64,000 nt of DNA from Leptospira noguchii serovar Panama str. CZ214 (GTDB lineage Bacteria; Spirochaetota; Leptospiria; Leptospirales; Leptospiraceae). A program made the translations under genes and the position numbers. Location: contig NZ_AKWY02000019.1 of the NCBI RefSeq assembly GCF_000306255.2, positions 127,001 through 191,000 of the forward strand, written 5' to 3'. Each line of letters opens with the position of its first letter. Positions within the stretch are counted from its first letter, which is position 1. The notes beneath the pieces are model-generated. The model was not told the DNA's origin and searched no databases. It saw only the letters and a list, made by a program, of their open reading frames with translations. This document shows, piece after piece, positions 49,308 to 60,095 of the stretch.

Positions 49308-49371
49308 ATTTCCGAGTTCATCTCTGCTTGGAAAATCCCTCTCCTGGATCGGCTGGTAAAAGGAGAAAACA

Positions 49372-50655
49372 ATGAAACAAGATTCACAATCGGAGAACGA
49401 GCGTAGAGTTCGTGATCTTTCTTTTTTCAAAGATCAAAGAAACGTAAAGTTCTTTTCAGACCTTCAAACTACAATTCCAAAACATTCGCCTTTCTTTATG
49501 GACGTGACTTTAAGAGACGGAAACCAAGCACTTCGTAGGCCTTGGAATTTGGAACAAAAGGAAACAATTTTTAAACAACTTTTAAAACTAGGAGTACAAG
49601 GAATCGAAGTTGGATTTGCTTCTTCTAACGAACAAGAATTTGAAGCATGTAAACATCTTTCTACAATTGCGCCGGAGAACGTAGTTATATCTTCTTTATC
49701 CAGGGCTGTAGAAAAAGAAATAGAAATTTCTTGGAAGGCGATACGGTTTGCTCCAAAACCAAGGATTCACATCGTATATCCTGTATCTGCTTTTACGATT
49801 CAAAACGTATTGAAGATAAGTCCAGAAAAAGTATTAGATAGAATTTCACAATCAGTAGCTTTCGCAAAAAGCCTTGTAGGATCAAAAGGAGAAGTTCAAT
49901 TTTCGGGAGAACATTTTGGGGATTCAATGGAGAATTTAGATTTTGCCGCGAGAGCGTTTCAAACCGCATTGGATTACGGAGCCGACGTTGTAAATCTTCC
50001 GAACACGGTGGAACGTTATCGTCCTTGGCTTTTTGTTTCTATGGTAAAGGCAGTTGCTAATTTATTACCAGAGAATACAAGAATTTCGATTCATACACAC
50101 AATGATCTTGGAATGGCAACTGCGACAACTGTAGAATCTTATTTTGCAGGTGCGGTTCAATTGGAAACCGCGTTAAACGGATTGGGAGAAAGGGCGGGAA
50201 ATACGAATACATACGAAGTAGCCATTGCTCTTCATAACTGCGGAGTGAAAGTTCCTTTAAATTTTGGGGCGATTTATGAAACATCTCGTTTAGTTTCTTA
50301 TCTATCGGAGATTCCGATTTATGAAAAAGCACCTTTGATTGGAGAAGACGTAATTTCTCATCGATCCGGAATTCATCAAGATGGGGTAGCAAAAACGCGT
50401 CATTTGAAAAAAGGCGCCTATCGCGCGTTTGACGCCGCATTGATTGGAAGACCGGAAGGAGATAAAATCGAATTTACAAATCAATCCGGTAAAAGCGCGA
50501 TTTATTGCATTTTAAAAGATGCGGGAGAAAATATTACTTTAGAAGAAGCTGGTAGATTACAGCCGATTTTAAAAAAGGTTTCCGAAGATTTAGGTAGAAG
50601 AGAGCTGACTTTAGAAGAAATTCGGATCGAATGGAATCGACTAAAAGCAATATAA
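49372..50655 (+). CDS. leuA: 2-isopropylmalate synthase-type enzyme lacking the regulatory domain
   Basis: A 427-residue member of the LeuA/CimA family. [18 protein letters not shown] (metal Asp and substrate Arg), [24 protein letters not shown] (metal histidines) and [14 protein letters not shown] are the TIM-barrel motifs. [16 protein letters not shown] marks the second, linker domain. The C-terminal LeuA dimer (leucine-feedback) domain of about 120 residues is absent: the protein ends soon after the linker. Leptospira also makes isoleucine by the citramalate route, so CimA activity must be considered, but the leucine-rich leader upstream argues for isopropylmalate synthase (LeuA2-type). 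AGGAG lies six bases before the ATG. Confidence 0.88.
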   Translation: MKQDSQSENERRVRDLSFFKDQRNVKFFSDLQTTIPKHSPFFMDVTLRDGNQALRRPWNLEQKETIFKQLLKLGVQGIEVGFASSNEQEFEACKHLSTIAPENVVISSLSRAVEKEIEISWKAIRFAPKPRIHIVYPVSAFTIQNVLKISPEKVLDRISQSVAFAKSLVGSKGEVQFSGEHFGDSMENLDFAARAFQTALDYGADVVNLPNTVERYRPWLFVSMVKAVANLLPENTRISIHTHNDLGMATATTVESYFAGAVQLETALNGLGERAGNTNTYEVAIALHNCGVKVPLNFGAIYETSRLVSYLSEIPIYEKAPLIGEDVISHRSGIHQDGVAKTRHLKKGAYRAFDAALIGRPEGDKIEFTNQSGKSAIYCILKDAGENITLEEAGRLQPILKKVSEDLGRRELTLEEIRIEWNRLKAI

Positions 50656-50694
50656 AAAATACCTAATATATTTTACTTAAATAGGGTTTTGTAA

Positions 50695-50830
50695 TGAATA
50701 TATTTGACGTAAGAAAATTTTGGCGAATCCGGCCGCCGCCGGCAGCCGGACCGGGCTCTCCGCTTTGGTAAATAAATTGCATGCAAAAAAACGTTATATA
50801 ATAACCGTCTTAAGTTTCAATTTATTTACC
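50695..50830 (+). repeat. CTCTGGTCAAT-type module
   Basis: TTTGACGTAAGAAAATTTTGGCGAAT, then stem CCGGCCGCC/GGCAGCCGG, GGGCTCTCCGCTTTGG and AATTGCATGCAAAAAA. A compound member of the module family seen at 25078 and elsewhere. Confidence 0.65.
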
Positions 50831-50871
50831 TCGCATCGATCCCTTTCGCATTGGAATCAGAGTTCATTGAA

Positions 50872-51197
50872 TTAACGTGAGTTCGACGTAAGAAAATAAG
50901 AAAGAATTTTCTAAAAGTATGAGTTCCTACAATTTTAGGATTTATTCGTGAAATCGTGATTTGCAGTAGTTCCCACATTTTAGGAATCGATCTAAAAGGT
51001 TCGGATTCCGACTTTTTTAAGAAAAGTGAATCATGACCAAACTCTCGCTAAAATATAAATTTGTGAGAGTTCCCACAAATTAAGTCACATTACAAATTTT
51101 TAAACATTCATTTTTTGTAATTTAAGTTCCCACATTTATTTTTTATGGAAAAATCAGGTTTTTATAACACAAATTTCTTAGGCCGAACTCACGTTAA
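50872..51197. repeat. AACGTGAG-ended element (326 bp)
   Basis: TTAACGTGAGTTCGACGTAA at the left and GGCCGAACTCACGTTAA at the right, flanked by AATT. The core (TATGAGTTCCTACAATTTTA, GCAGTAGTTCCCACATTTTA) resembles 24839-25070 and 59860-60075. Confidence 0.8.
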
Positions 51198-51223
51198 TTA
51201 GTCTTATAGAAATCGATTAATCC

Positions 51224-51285
51224 TATTTTGCAGGGCGGTTCAATTGGAAACCGCGTTAAACGGATTGGGAGAAAGGGCGGGAAAT
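51224..51285 (+). repeat. Stray 62-bp copy of an internal leuA segment
   Basis: TATTTTGCAGGGCGGTTCAA through GGGCGGGAAAT matches leuA at 50140-50202 with one base deleted (GCAGGTGCGG became GCAGGGCGG). It lies 570 bases downstream of leuA, next to an AACGTGAG element. It is not translated in any sensible frame. Confidence 0.85.
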
Positions 51286-51362
51286 TGGAAAATGACTACA
51301 AAAATCAAATCGACGTCTAACGACAATTAAAGGATAAACCGTAAATTTGATTAAACAGGACG

Positions 51363-51384
51363 ATGCTTTCCAAAAGGAAAGCAT
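51363..51384. repeat. Nine-bp hairpin
   Basis: ATGCTTTCC and GGAAAGCAT with loop AAAA form a perfect stem. A T-rich stretch follows on the plus strand after 15 bases. Possibly part of a bidirectional termination region. Confidence 0.5.
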
Positions 51385-51423
51385 AACGTCTTTAAAAGTT
51401 TTTTGTAAAATTTGTTTAGGAAT

Positions 51424-51449
51424 TTCCGTTCTCAATTTTCTGAACGGAA
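51424..51449 (-). terminator. Hairpin after the small HEAT gene
   Basis: TTCCGTTC (51424-51431) and GAACGGAA (51442-51449) form an eight-bp stem 11 bases past the stop on the minus strand. The T-run is poor, so termination is likely but weak. Confidence 0.5.
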
Positions 51450-51460
51450 TGAATAAAAAG

Positions 51461-51934
51461 TTAGAGTTTGAGTTTCTTTTTGATTAGATCTAAAAGATCT
51501 GCTACAAATTCATCACTTCTACGATTTTTATCTGCATATTCAAAGGCTTCTTTTGTAGAATCTTCTATCTTTTCATTTTTTGTGGTGATGTTTAAAAGAG
51601 AAGCCAAAGAAGCGTAAACTATATCTCCGTTTTCGGAAGAAATAATTTTGTTTTTCAAAGCGATTGTAGAGTCTCCCGGTTCCGCTATTTTACCCAAAGA
51701 GATCGCTGCGGCAGTTGCGATTTTAGGTTCGTTGTTGCGATTTAAAAGCTGGATCAGTTCCGGGATTGCGGATTTTTCTTTGTTCTTTCCAAGAGCAACT
51801 GCAGACTCGTATTTTTCGGAATCGGAACCGGAAGAAAGCGATTTAATATGTTCCTCAGTAGATTTTTCCGCGAGTAACGCGCCGGATGTAAAAAAAACGG
51901 CAAGCGCAAGAATGAAAATAGAACGAAATTTCAT
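51461..51934 (-). CDS. Small exported HEAT-repeat protein
   Basis: A 157-residue protein with a clear signal peptide (MKFRSIFILALAVFFTSGALLAE) and three to four HEAT repeats (SDSEKYESAVALGKNKEKSAIPELIQLLNRNNEPKIATAAAISLGKIAEPG). The C-terminus is charged (DLLDLIKKKLKL). AAGGAG lies eight bases before the ATG. Periplasmic scaffolding is plausible, as for the larger HEAT protein at 44657; no direct link is visible. Confidence 0.82.
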   Translation of the reverse strand: MKFRSIFILALAVFFTSGALLAEKSTEEHIKSLSSGSDSEKYESAVALGKNKEKSAIPELIQLLNRNNEPKIATAAAISLGKIAEPGDSTIALKNKIISSENGDIVYASLASLLNITTKNEKIEDSTKEAFEYADKNRRSDEFVADLLDLIKKKLKL

Positions 51935-52133
51935 GAGAGACTCCTTTCCTTCGGAAGAATCGTGTAAAGAAACGAGAGAGTCAATCTAAAATTCGAAAGT
52001 GCTGTGCGAGTTCCTACAATTTAGTAGAAGTGTAAGTTTGGATTTCAGAGATAAAGTGGTGGTTAGAATATTTAGAATAGGGCTCACAAAAATTGTAATT
52101 GTTGTGATAGTTTCTCAATTTTCAAAACTAGAA

Positions 52134-52236
52134 TAGAGTTGTTGAAAAATTCCATAGTGCCGATTAACAAAACTGCTTCAATTGTCCATTTCAATCCAAT
52201 ACAAACAGATCAAGAATTAATTTTTCAACAACTCTA
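52134..52236. repeat. MITE-like element, TAGAGTTGTTGA ends
   Basis: TAGAGTTGTTGAAAAATTCC at the left and TTTTTCAACAACTCTA at the right. The inside has diverged (CTTCAATTGTCCATTTC). Confidence 0.82.
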
Positions 52237-52300
52237 TTCTAGTTTTATCTTCAATTTTTAGAAGAGAAAGATAAACTTTTAAAAACTTGTCACTGAATTC

Positions 52301-52469
52301 AAAGTGAGTTCGGTGTAATTCAATGCGAAAGCGATTGAGGCGTGATCAACAAATTGAATTTATGAAAAGTTTTTGTTTTCAAGCGAACTCTCAATTTGTT
52401 GATCGGAGCTGAAAGCGCGGTCCGGCGAACGCCGGATTCGCCCGAATTTTCTTACGCCAAACTCAAGTT
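52301..52469. repeat. AACGTGAG-family compound element
   Basis: AAAGTGAGTTCGGTGTAA at the left, CTTACGCCAAACTCAAGTT at the right. Inside are CAACAAATTGAATTTATG with inverted partner TCAATTTGTTGATC, and an inverted GGTCCGGC/GCCGGATTCGCC module. No gene. Confidence 0.65.
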
Positions 52470-52784
52470 CAATTTTATAAGAATCAGTAAAATTCTAAGT
52501 TCAATCAAGCAAGTGTTACGATGAAAATTTATGGTACTTAATTTGATAGAGATCAGTAGTAATCAAATGTCAAATCACTCTGAAAAGAAATTGCCATCTT
52601 CAAAAAATCTAGAAGTGATCTTTTACAGACGTTTGGGAAGATAATTTTGGCGATCGGTAAAGTGCTTTATTATTTTAAAGCACTCGTAGAATGGTATTCA
52701 GTTTTCACTTCCGAGATCAAGAGAGTATACTAAAAAAAGGGTCCAGTAAATTTTGGAACAAACTTTAAATTTCTAACAAATTTT
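52470..52784. other. Upstream region of the LptF/G gene
   Basis: Contains the dispersed GGTACTTAATTTGATAGAGA/TCAGTA motif at 52530-52556. No gene, and no obvious SD before the ATG at 52785. Confidence 0.4.
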
Positions 52785-53945
52785 ATGTCGGCAAGTTCTT
52801 TTCAATTTCATTCACTTCAATCCTTTTTTCAAAAATGGAAGAAAGAATTTTTTCCATTAAGAATTTTAGATAAGTACTTATTTGGAGAATTTTTTAAAAT
52901 CTTTATCGGAACTGTGATTTTGCTAACAGGGATTATGCTACTTTCCCTTGTAAATGATAACCTAAGAAATTTTACCGCAACCAAGGCGCCTCGATACCAC
53001 GTAGCACTTTTTTTAGTTTATAGTATTCCGAAGATCATATCTACAACAGTAGTTTCAATGTCTTTGATGTTTTCGATTTGTTTTACGGTCGGGCAGTTTT
53101 CCGTAAATAAAGAACTCGTATCTATGATGGCCGCAGGGGTATCTTTTTTTAGAATTGTAACTCCTCTGATCCTATTTGGAATTTTAATGTGGATTATAAT
53201 GTTGCTCGCGACAGAGCTTATCGTAAGGCCAGTCAATAAATTAGCAAAGATAGAACATGACATACTAACCGAGGGAATGGGAACTCTTGCTAATAGTGTG
53301 TATCAATTTCATGTAAAAGGAAAAGAAGGTTTTTATTATTTATATTTTTATGATCCGGATAAAGACGAGATCAATGGTGGATTCAATTACGTAAGACTTC
53401 GACCGGATGGATCTCCAGAAACGGTAATCTCTTCCTTAAAAGCAAAATATAATTACGAAACTAAACTCTGGAAAATGAAAAAGGTAGAAGAGTGGCATTT
53501 CGATAACGATTTAAAACTCAGTTCTCAGGAAACTTACGAAGAAAAAGAATACGAACTTCCGGAAGAACCCGGCTACTTTAAGGTTCCTGCAGGTTCCGTG
53601 GAAGAGATGAATCTCTTTCAGTTAAAAGAAGAAGAAAAAAGAAGAATTCAAAAAGGTCTTGCCTACGGAGACGTTCTTACAGAAAAACATTCCGTTTTTG
53701 CATTACCTATGATGACGATCATAGTTACTTTGATCGGAACGATTGCGGGATATTTTACAAAAAAAACTGCGGGAGTTGCTTCTTTAGGAATAACGATCGG
53801 AGTTGTACTCATCTATTATATATTTAACTCGGCTGGAAAATCACTAGGCGAAAACGGGGTAATACCTCCTTTTGTAGGAGTTTGGGTTACCCCGAGTTTA
53901 TTTTTAGGCTTGTGTTTTTGGATGTTTCGTCGAATGAATTTATAG
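52785..53945 (+). CDS. LptF/LptG family lipopolysaccharide export permease
   Basis: A 386-residue inner-membrane protein. Spans lie at about 38-60, 75-100 and 118-142, then a large periplasmic beta-jellyroll domain (about 160-300: YQFHVKGKEGFYYLYFYDPDKDEINGGFNYVRL and LKAKYNYETKLWKMKKVEEWHF), then three more spans (about 308-328, 334-352, 360-380). That is the YjgP/YjgQ topology. With LptB and its partner permease it drives LPS from inner membrane to the Lpt bridge. Whether it is F or G cannot be told. The partner gene is not in the window. Confidence 0.87.
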   Translation: MSASSFQFHSLQSFFQKWKKEFFPLRILDKYLFGEFFKIFIGTVILLTGIMLLSLVNDNLRNFTATKAPRYHVALFLVYSIPKIISTTVVSMSLMFSICFTVGQFSVNKELVSMMAAGVSFFRIVTPLILFGILMWIIMLLATELIVRPVNKLAKIEHDILTEGMGTLANSVYQFHVKGKEGFYYLYFYDPDKDEINGGFNYVRLRPDGSPETVISSLKAKYNYETKLWKMKKVEEWHFDNDLKLSSQETYEEKEYELPEEPGYFKVPAGSVEEMNLFQLKEEEKRRIQKGLAYGDVLTEKHSVFALPMMTIIVTLIGTIAGYFTKKTAGVASLGITIGVVLIYYIFNSAGKSLGENGVIPPFVGVWVTPSLFLGLCFWMFRRMNL

Positions 53946-54956
53946 AGTTTTATTTATCATATAAATTGAATATTCAAATTATAAAAAGTAATTATCTTTT
54001 TCCAAGAAACCTCTTTGGTGTCCCTATAAAATAGGGTCTCAATGTCTTACACTCAAATATGGCCTTATAATAAAAATTTACGGTACCGGTTTTATAGATA
54101 TTACTCAGAACTACATAATAAATGGTCTAGTGCAATAGTTTATATTTCGATCATATGAATTTGGTGTAAAAAACAGGGGCGAATCTGCCGCCGGATCTTG
54201 CTTTCTAACTACAGTCAATAAATTGTATGAAAGAAACGTAATGCAATATATCATCTTTAGTTTTAATTTAGAGCGTGATCCATGGAGAGTTCTGCTGAGT
54301 TTAACGTGATTTGTCGAGCACCAATAGAAGCGAGGGTGCTGAGTTTGAGAGAGTGTTGCATGAGTTTTCCCTAATTTTGGATGGTGTGGTGGAAAGGTTT
54401 GAGAGACTCTTTCTCTATCAGAAAAACATACTTTTTGCAAGTAAAAAGACTAATTCTTGTTCTTGTCGGAACACTTGAAGAATGCGCGTTTTTGATTCTT
54501 CTGATTCTAAAATCCTCTTCAACTGTGGGTAAGATTATGATGGAGTGAGCGCTGAGTTTCAATCGCTTTTGCCGAACTTACGTTAAAATATAGATTTGCA
54601 GTAGTTCCCACAGATTAAGTCGCATTTATGATTCGTCTACGTTTGTTACCTATCTGGCCGGTCTATACCTTTTGATAACGGCTTTACTGTTATTTTAAAT
54701 TGTATGAGTTCCCACATTTTAGGTCTTGTGACAAACTCAGAATGAAATTTTATACAGATATTTGATTTTAAAATAGTTATCTTTGGATTTTATAAAAAAC
54801 TTGTTATTTCGTAAAAAGCTACATGTGGGAACTACTGCAATCCGGAATTTTACAGAAAAATATTGAAAATGTAGAAACTACCCATTTAGTCAATGATTGA
54901 CTAAAGATTATGGATCCTTCTTGGGAATGTAGAATGGAAGAAAAAGGAAGTAGGAA
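53946..54956. repeat. Gene-free repeat-rich region (about 1 kb)
   Basis: Bases about 54150-54290: GGGGCGAATCTGCCGCCGG and CAGTCAATAAATTGTATG, a CTCTGGTCAAT-type module. Bases 54395-54537: inverted member of the GTATGTTTTTCTGATAGAG family (with CTCTTTCTCTATCAGAAAAA and CTAAAATCCTCTTCAACT). Bases 54575-54880: GTAGTTCCCACAGATTAAG and TGTGGGAACTACTGCAATCC motifs. Short frames on the minus strand here are repeat translation, not genes. Confidence 0.65.
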
Positions 54957-56378
54957 ATGAAAATCGAATTTTCGGCGATGGACTATCGTTCGGATGAAAC
55001 ATTTGAAAAAGCGAATTATCTATTCAAGGGAAGTCTAGAAAAAGGTTGGGAAATATATAGAAATGGAAAAGAGTATTTGCGTCTCGGTCCCGGATATAAA
55101 CTATTAAGAACTAAACTTTGCGGAGTTTGTTCCACAGATCTTTCCAGAAGTTTTCTTCCTTTTCCACTTCCTCAAGTGATTGGGCATGAAGTTGTCGCAG
55201 AAGATATGGAGCCAATCCATGGGCTTAAACAAAAATACGTGGTAGAGATCAATGATACATTCGAAGCGAGAGGAGAAAAACCTTTCGATAAATTTTGTGA
55301 GGAAGGAATTCCATCTCATAGCCCGACAAGAAAGGTGCTCGGAATCGATAGACTTCCGGGAGGATTTGGACCTTATATTTTAGCGCCACAAAATGCAGCG
55401 ATTCCGTATCATACACTTTCTGATAAGGTTGCGGTTCTAATAGAACCATTTGCAGCTTCTTTACAAGCGGTACTATCTTCTCCACCTAAAAACGGAGATG
55501 AGGTTGCTGTTTTAGGACCAAGAAGATTAGGAAGTCTTGTAGTAGCGGCGTTAGATGCTTTTCGAAATTCTTCGGGAATTCGATTTAAAATTTCGGCACT
55601 TTCTAGACAGGATCATCTCTTAAAACTTTCTCTTAAATTAGGAGCGGATCAAGCGATTGATCTAAAAAAAGAAAAAATAGAAACTCTTAAGGAACGTTAT
55701 GCGATCGTTTATGATACTACTGGAACGACAAGTGGCTTTGAAGCTGCGATCCGACTTTCAAACCGGGAATTACATCTTAAAACCACAAACGGGCAAGAAG
55801 TTTTTGGGATTAAAAAATTAACTGAGTTGGTAGTGGATGAACTTAGTCTTTTAAAATTCGTCGATGAAAATTTGAACTTTCATTGGGAAATAGAAAATCG
55901 CTCCAACTGGACTGTATATATAGCACCTAATGTTGGAAAGGTGACTTTACCTTCTCATTTCAAAGTATATTACGGTGGAATTGAAGACGCTGAAAAAATA
56001 CTATCGACCCAAGACTTTCAAGGACGAATTCCTCGTTTCGATTTGGGAATTGCAGGTACCGCCGAAGAGATAGATCTTTTGATTCGTCCAAACCGAAATC
56101 ACGAAAATTCTTTGGTACGCCCGAGAGGTGCTATTCTTTTTCATGGAAAATCGAAAAAAAATTATATATTAGAATTTTTGAATTCTGGAAAGTCGATTCG
56201 TTCGTCCCGATGCGGAGACTTTCAACTTGCAATCAAACTATTACAAGAAAACAAAAAGGTTTCAGAAGCACTTGAAGAGAATATGATAACCCATTTTTAT
56301 TCACCTGAAAATCTGAGCCAGGCGTTTGCGATCGCTAAAAGTTCGGAATCAATCAAAGTAGTGATTGAACACTTTTAA
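54957..56378 (+). CDS. Zinc-type alcohol dehydrogenase-like (MDR) protein
   Basis: A 473-residue medium-chain dehydrogenase relative, longer than the usual 340-380. The catalytic N-terminal domain shows KLCGVCSTDLSRSF (Cys zinc ligand region), PLPQVIGHEVVAE (GHE motif), and a Rossmann part with GDEVAVLGPRRLGSLVVAALDAF in place of a classic GxGxxG, and LGADQAIDLKK. The usual structural-zinc cysteine quartet is not evident. After residue about 290 the sequence departs from MDR enzymes (NGQEVFGIKKLTELVVDE). The product could be a dehydrogenase with an added domain or a non-catalytic relative. GGAAGTAGGAA precedes the ATG. Confidence 0.75.
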   Translation: MKIEFSAMDYRSDETFEKANYLFKGSLEKGWEIYRNGKEYLRLGPGYKLLRTKLCGVCSTDLSRSFLPFPLPQVIGHEVVAEDMEPIHGLKQKYVVEINDTFEARGEKPFDKFCEEGIPSHSPTRKVLGIDRLPGGFGPYILAPQNAAIPYHTLSDKVAVLIEPFAASLQAVLSSPPKNGDEVAVLGPRRLGSLVVAALDAFRNSSGIRFKISALSRQDHLLKLSLKLGADQAIDLKKEKIETLKERYAIVYDTTGTTSGFEAAIRLSNRELHLKTTNGQEVFGIKKLTELVVDELSLLKFVDENLNFHWEIENRSNWTVYIAPNVGKVTLPSHFKVYYGGIEDAEKILSTQDFQGRIPRFDLGIAGTAEEIDLLIRPNRNHENSLVRPRGAILFHGKSKKNYILEFLNSGKSIRSSRCGDFQLAIKLLQENKKVSEALEENMITHFYSPENLSQAFAIAKSSESIKVVIEHF

Positions 56379-57035
56379 AAAAAGTGAGTTTGACTAAAAA
56401 AACTAGGGTGAATCCGACTTGCCATAAGAACCGGAGTTGCTCTCAGCTCTGGTCAATCAATTGTATGCAAAAAACGTTATACAATAATTATTTTTAGTTT
56501 CAATAGAACGCGATTTGTCGAGCGTTCTGCTGGTTCTGCTCGCGTTAAAAAAGCGAGTTCGGTGTAAGAAATCCATGAGCTAAAATCTGAACTTTATAGA
56601 TTGATTTCTTAATGTGGGAGCTACTGCAAATCACGATTTTACGAATAAATTCTAAAGTTGTAGGAACCCAAACTTTTAAAAAATTCTTTCTCAATTGAGC
56701 TCATGTTAAAATGGGATTTAAATTTTGATGATGGCCGTACAACAGCGATTTTGTGCTAAAATTTAGTTGGACGATGATTCTTTTTATAGTGGTTCGTTCC
56801 TACAATTTTCAAAGTTCAGCTGTAAATCCACGATTTGTGAGAGTTCCCACATCTATTTTTTTACGAAAAAATTGACTTAAGATAAAACGAATTTCTTCCA
56901 CCAAATTCACGTTAAATAAAGTAGGTTTTGAAACCGTTTTTTCTTTGTTAAACGAGTAGTAAGTTCTTACAATTCTGAAGTTTTGGGGTAAATCTAAAAT
57001 GTTGAGGTTTTGGAATGAACTAAGAATTCAAAAAT
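56379..57035. repeat. Gene-free repeat-rich region
   Basis: Bases about 56385-56510 are a CTCTGGTCAAT module (GGTGAATCCGAC, GCTCTCAGCTCTGGTCAATC, AATTGTATGCAAAAAACG). Bases about 56548-56715 are an AACGTGAG-family copy (AGCGAGTTCGGTGTAAG, GGGAGCTACTGCAAATCACG, right end GAGCTCATGTT). Bases 56780-56915 repeat GTTCCCAC motifs. No gene. Confidence 0.6.
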
Positions 57036-57068
57036 AAAAAACAGGAAATATTAAATTTACCTGTTTTT
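57036..57068 (-). terminator. Intrinsic terminator (bidirectional)
   Basis: AAAAACAGG and CCTGTTTTT form the stem directly next to the stop codon of the minus-strand gene, with the T-run supplied by the arm itself. Confidence 0.75.
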
Positions 57069-57587
57069 TTATTCTTTGATTAATCTCTCGATCGTTTTTT
57101 CTGAAAGTTGTTTCATCTGAACGTTTTTACCACTAATCGTTTCCAAAGATTTAGAAAAATGATTTTGGTCTTTCAACATTCCGACAGAAAAAATATTTTC
57201 AGATTCTACTTCTAAATTGCGGATCGCATCCGTAAGTTTGTTTTTCTTTTCTTGAATTTTTTCTTTTAAAGCGTTCTGATCAATTTCAGGATTTTCTGCA
57301 AGTTCTCTAAACAAAGGAGTTTCACCAAACAGAATGTTAATTAGTTCGCTGTTAGGTGTATTTCCTTCGTTTAAAATACCTAGCTTCATTTGTTCGCGGG
57401 TAAATTCGCCTTGAAGGTTAGAAAGTGTTTCCTGAATTTTCAAATAACGAGACGTCAGTCCCGAAGAAAATTCGGTTTTGTCCAAACTTTCTTGCTCTAC
57501 ACGAGTAGAAACATTTCTAGCGGAAGAGCGTTTGTCGCGAATGAGTTTTTCCGCGGAATGGATTAGATTTGTGAGTGGAACTTCCAT
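57069..57587 (-). CDS. Helical cytoplasmic protein, unknown function
   Basis: A 172-residue protein without signal or membrane segment. It is predicted nearly all helical (SRYLKIQETLSNLQGEFTREQMKLGIL and DQNALKEKIQEKKNKLTDAIRNLEVESENIF) with a charged composition typical of coiled coils. I recognise no family. GGAGG lies before the ATG (GAGGAAAGAACATG). The gene is monocistronic with its own terminator, which supports independent expression. Confidence 0.7.
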   Translation of the reverse strand: MEVPLTNLIHSAEKLIRDKRSSARNVSTRVEQESLDKTEFSSGLTSRYLKIQETLSNLQGEFTREQMKLGILNEGNTPNSELINILFGETPLFRELAENPEIDQNALKEKIQEKKNKLTDAIRNLEVESENIFSVGMLKDQNHFSKSLETISGKNVQMKQLSEKTIERLIKE

Positions 57588-58210
<623 letters not shown>

Positions 58211-58238
58211 AAAAAACCGGAAAAAATTCCGGTTTTTT
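58211..58238. terminator. Intrinsic terminator (bidirectional)
   Basis: AAAAAACCGGAA and TTCCGGTTTTTT form a perfect 12-bp stem with loop AAAA, six bases from the stop of the small membrane gene on the minus strand. Confidence 0.9.
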
Positions 58239-58243
58239 TAGTT

Positions 58244-58459
58244 TTATTTCCTTTTAAAAAGATTTCTGATTCTAATCCAGATTTCAGGAAGATAAGCTCC
58301 GACTACAATCATACTCAAGCCACTAAGAGTCCATTTTGTAATCAGAACGTTTTCTGTAAAACGAGTTAACCCCACGTTTAAAATGCTAATATACCAACCG
58401 GTTGCGATGAGACCCAGGCCGCAAGCGTGAGGAATTATGTAATTTAAAATCGTATTCAT
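58244..58459 (-). CDS. Small membrane protein (71 aa)
   Basis: The ATG at 58457-58459 is chosen because AAGGAT lies seven bases upstream; a longer frame adds 21 residues without a ribosome site. Two membrane spans (about 10-28 and 42-60) are joined by a loop with NVGLTRFTENVLITKW; the tail is basic (RIRNLFKRK), placing both ends in the cytoplasm. Function unknown. It has its own terminator. Confidence 0.7.
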   Translation of the reverse strand: MNTILNYIIPHACGLGLIATGWYISILNVGLTRFTENVLITKWTLSGLSMIVVGAYLPEIWIRIRNLFKRK

Positions 58460-58569
58460 TTTGATCCTTTTTGAGTAAATATGTAATGAAGTAGATTTTG
58501 TAAGAAAAGCAAAAGGATTCAAGTGGTTTTCGAGTTGATTAGAATGTAGAGTCTCTGAAAGTTTTCGCT

Positions 58570-59616
<1,047 letters not shown>

Positions 59617-59859
59617 GATCGATCAGAATTACCATACATATAAACAATCGCAAATTTTTCGTTTGTTTTTAAAAAAAAATATATATGAGATCGTCGCTTT
59701 CGCATCAATCGATTAAAAATTTCTTTTGTAAGAAATGTCTGCTTTTAAATCCGCAAAAAGATGAAATTCAAAAATCACTTCCTATCTAAAGTAGTTATCG
59801 TAAAAGAACGTACAATTCGGCTGTTTACTTTTGTAAGCTATATAATTTTTTTATTATAT
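59617..59859. other. AT-rich spacer
   Basis: No feature recognised. Confidence 0.3.
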
Positions 59860-60075
59860 AAAGTGAGTTTGATGTAAAAATGAGAAAGAGTTTTCCAAAG
59901 ATGTAAGTTTCTACAATTTTGGAATTTGTTCTTAAAATCGCATTTTGCGGTAGTTCCTACAAATTTTTTAATATTTATATTTTATATGAATTCCCACATT
60001 TTAGGAATTGGTCCATAAAATTCAGTCCCTAGCTTTTTTTAGAAAAATGAATTCTTTATGCCGAATTCACGTTAT
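59860..60075. repeat. AACGTGAG-family element
   Basis: Left end AAAGTGAGTTTGATGTAA, right end ATGCCGAATTCACGTTA. Core motifs GTAGTTCCTACAAATTTTTT and GAATTCCCACATTTTAGG as in 50872-51197. Confidence 0.7.
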
Positions 60076-60095
60076 CTATGTGAGTAAAAATATTT

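Noticed and set aside
49247..49320. T-box riboswitch ahead of leuA
   Set aside because: No T-box sequence (TGG-containing bulge) or specifier stem; the leucine-rich frame explains the structure better.
54111..54562. Two overlapping minus-strand frames
   Set aside because: Both lie wholly in repeat modules, with no signal, domain or ribosome site.
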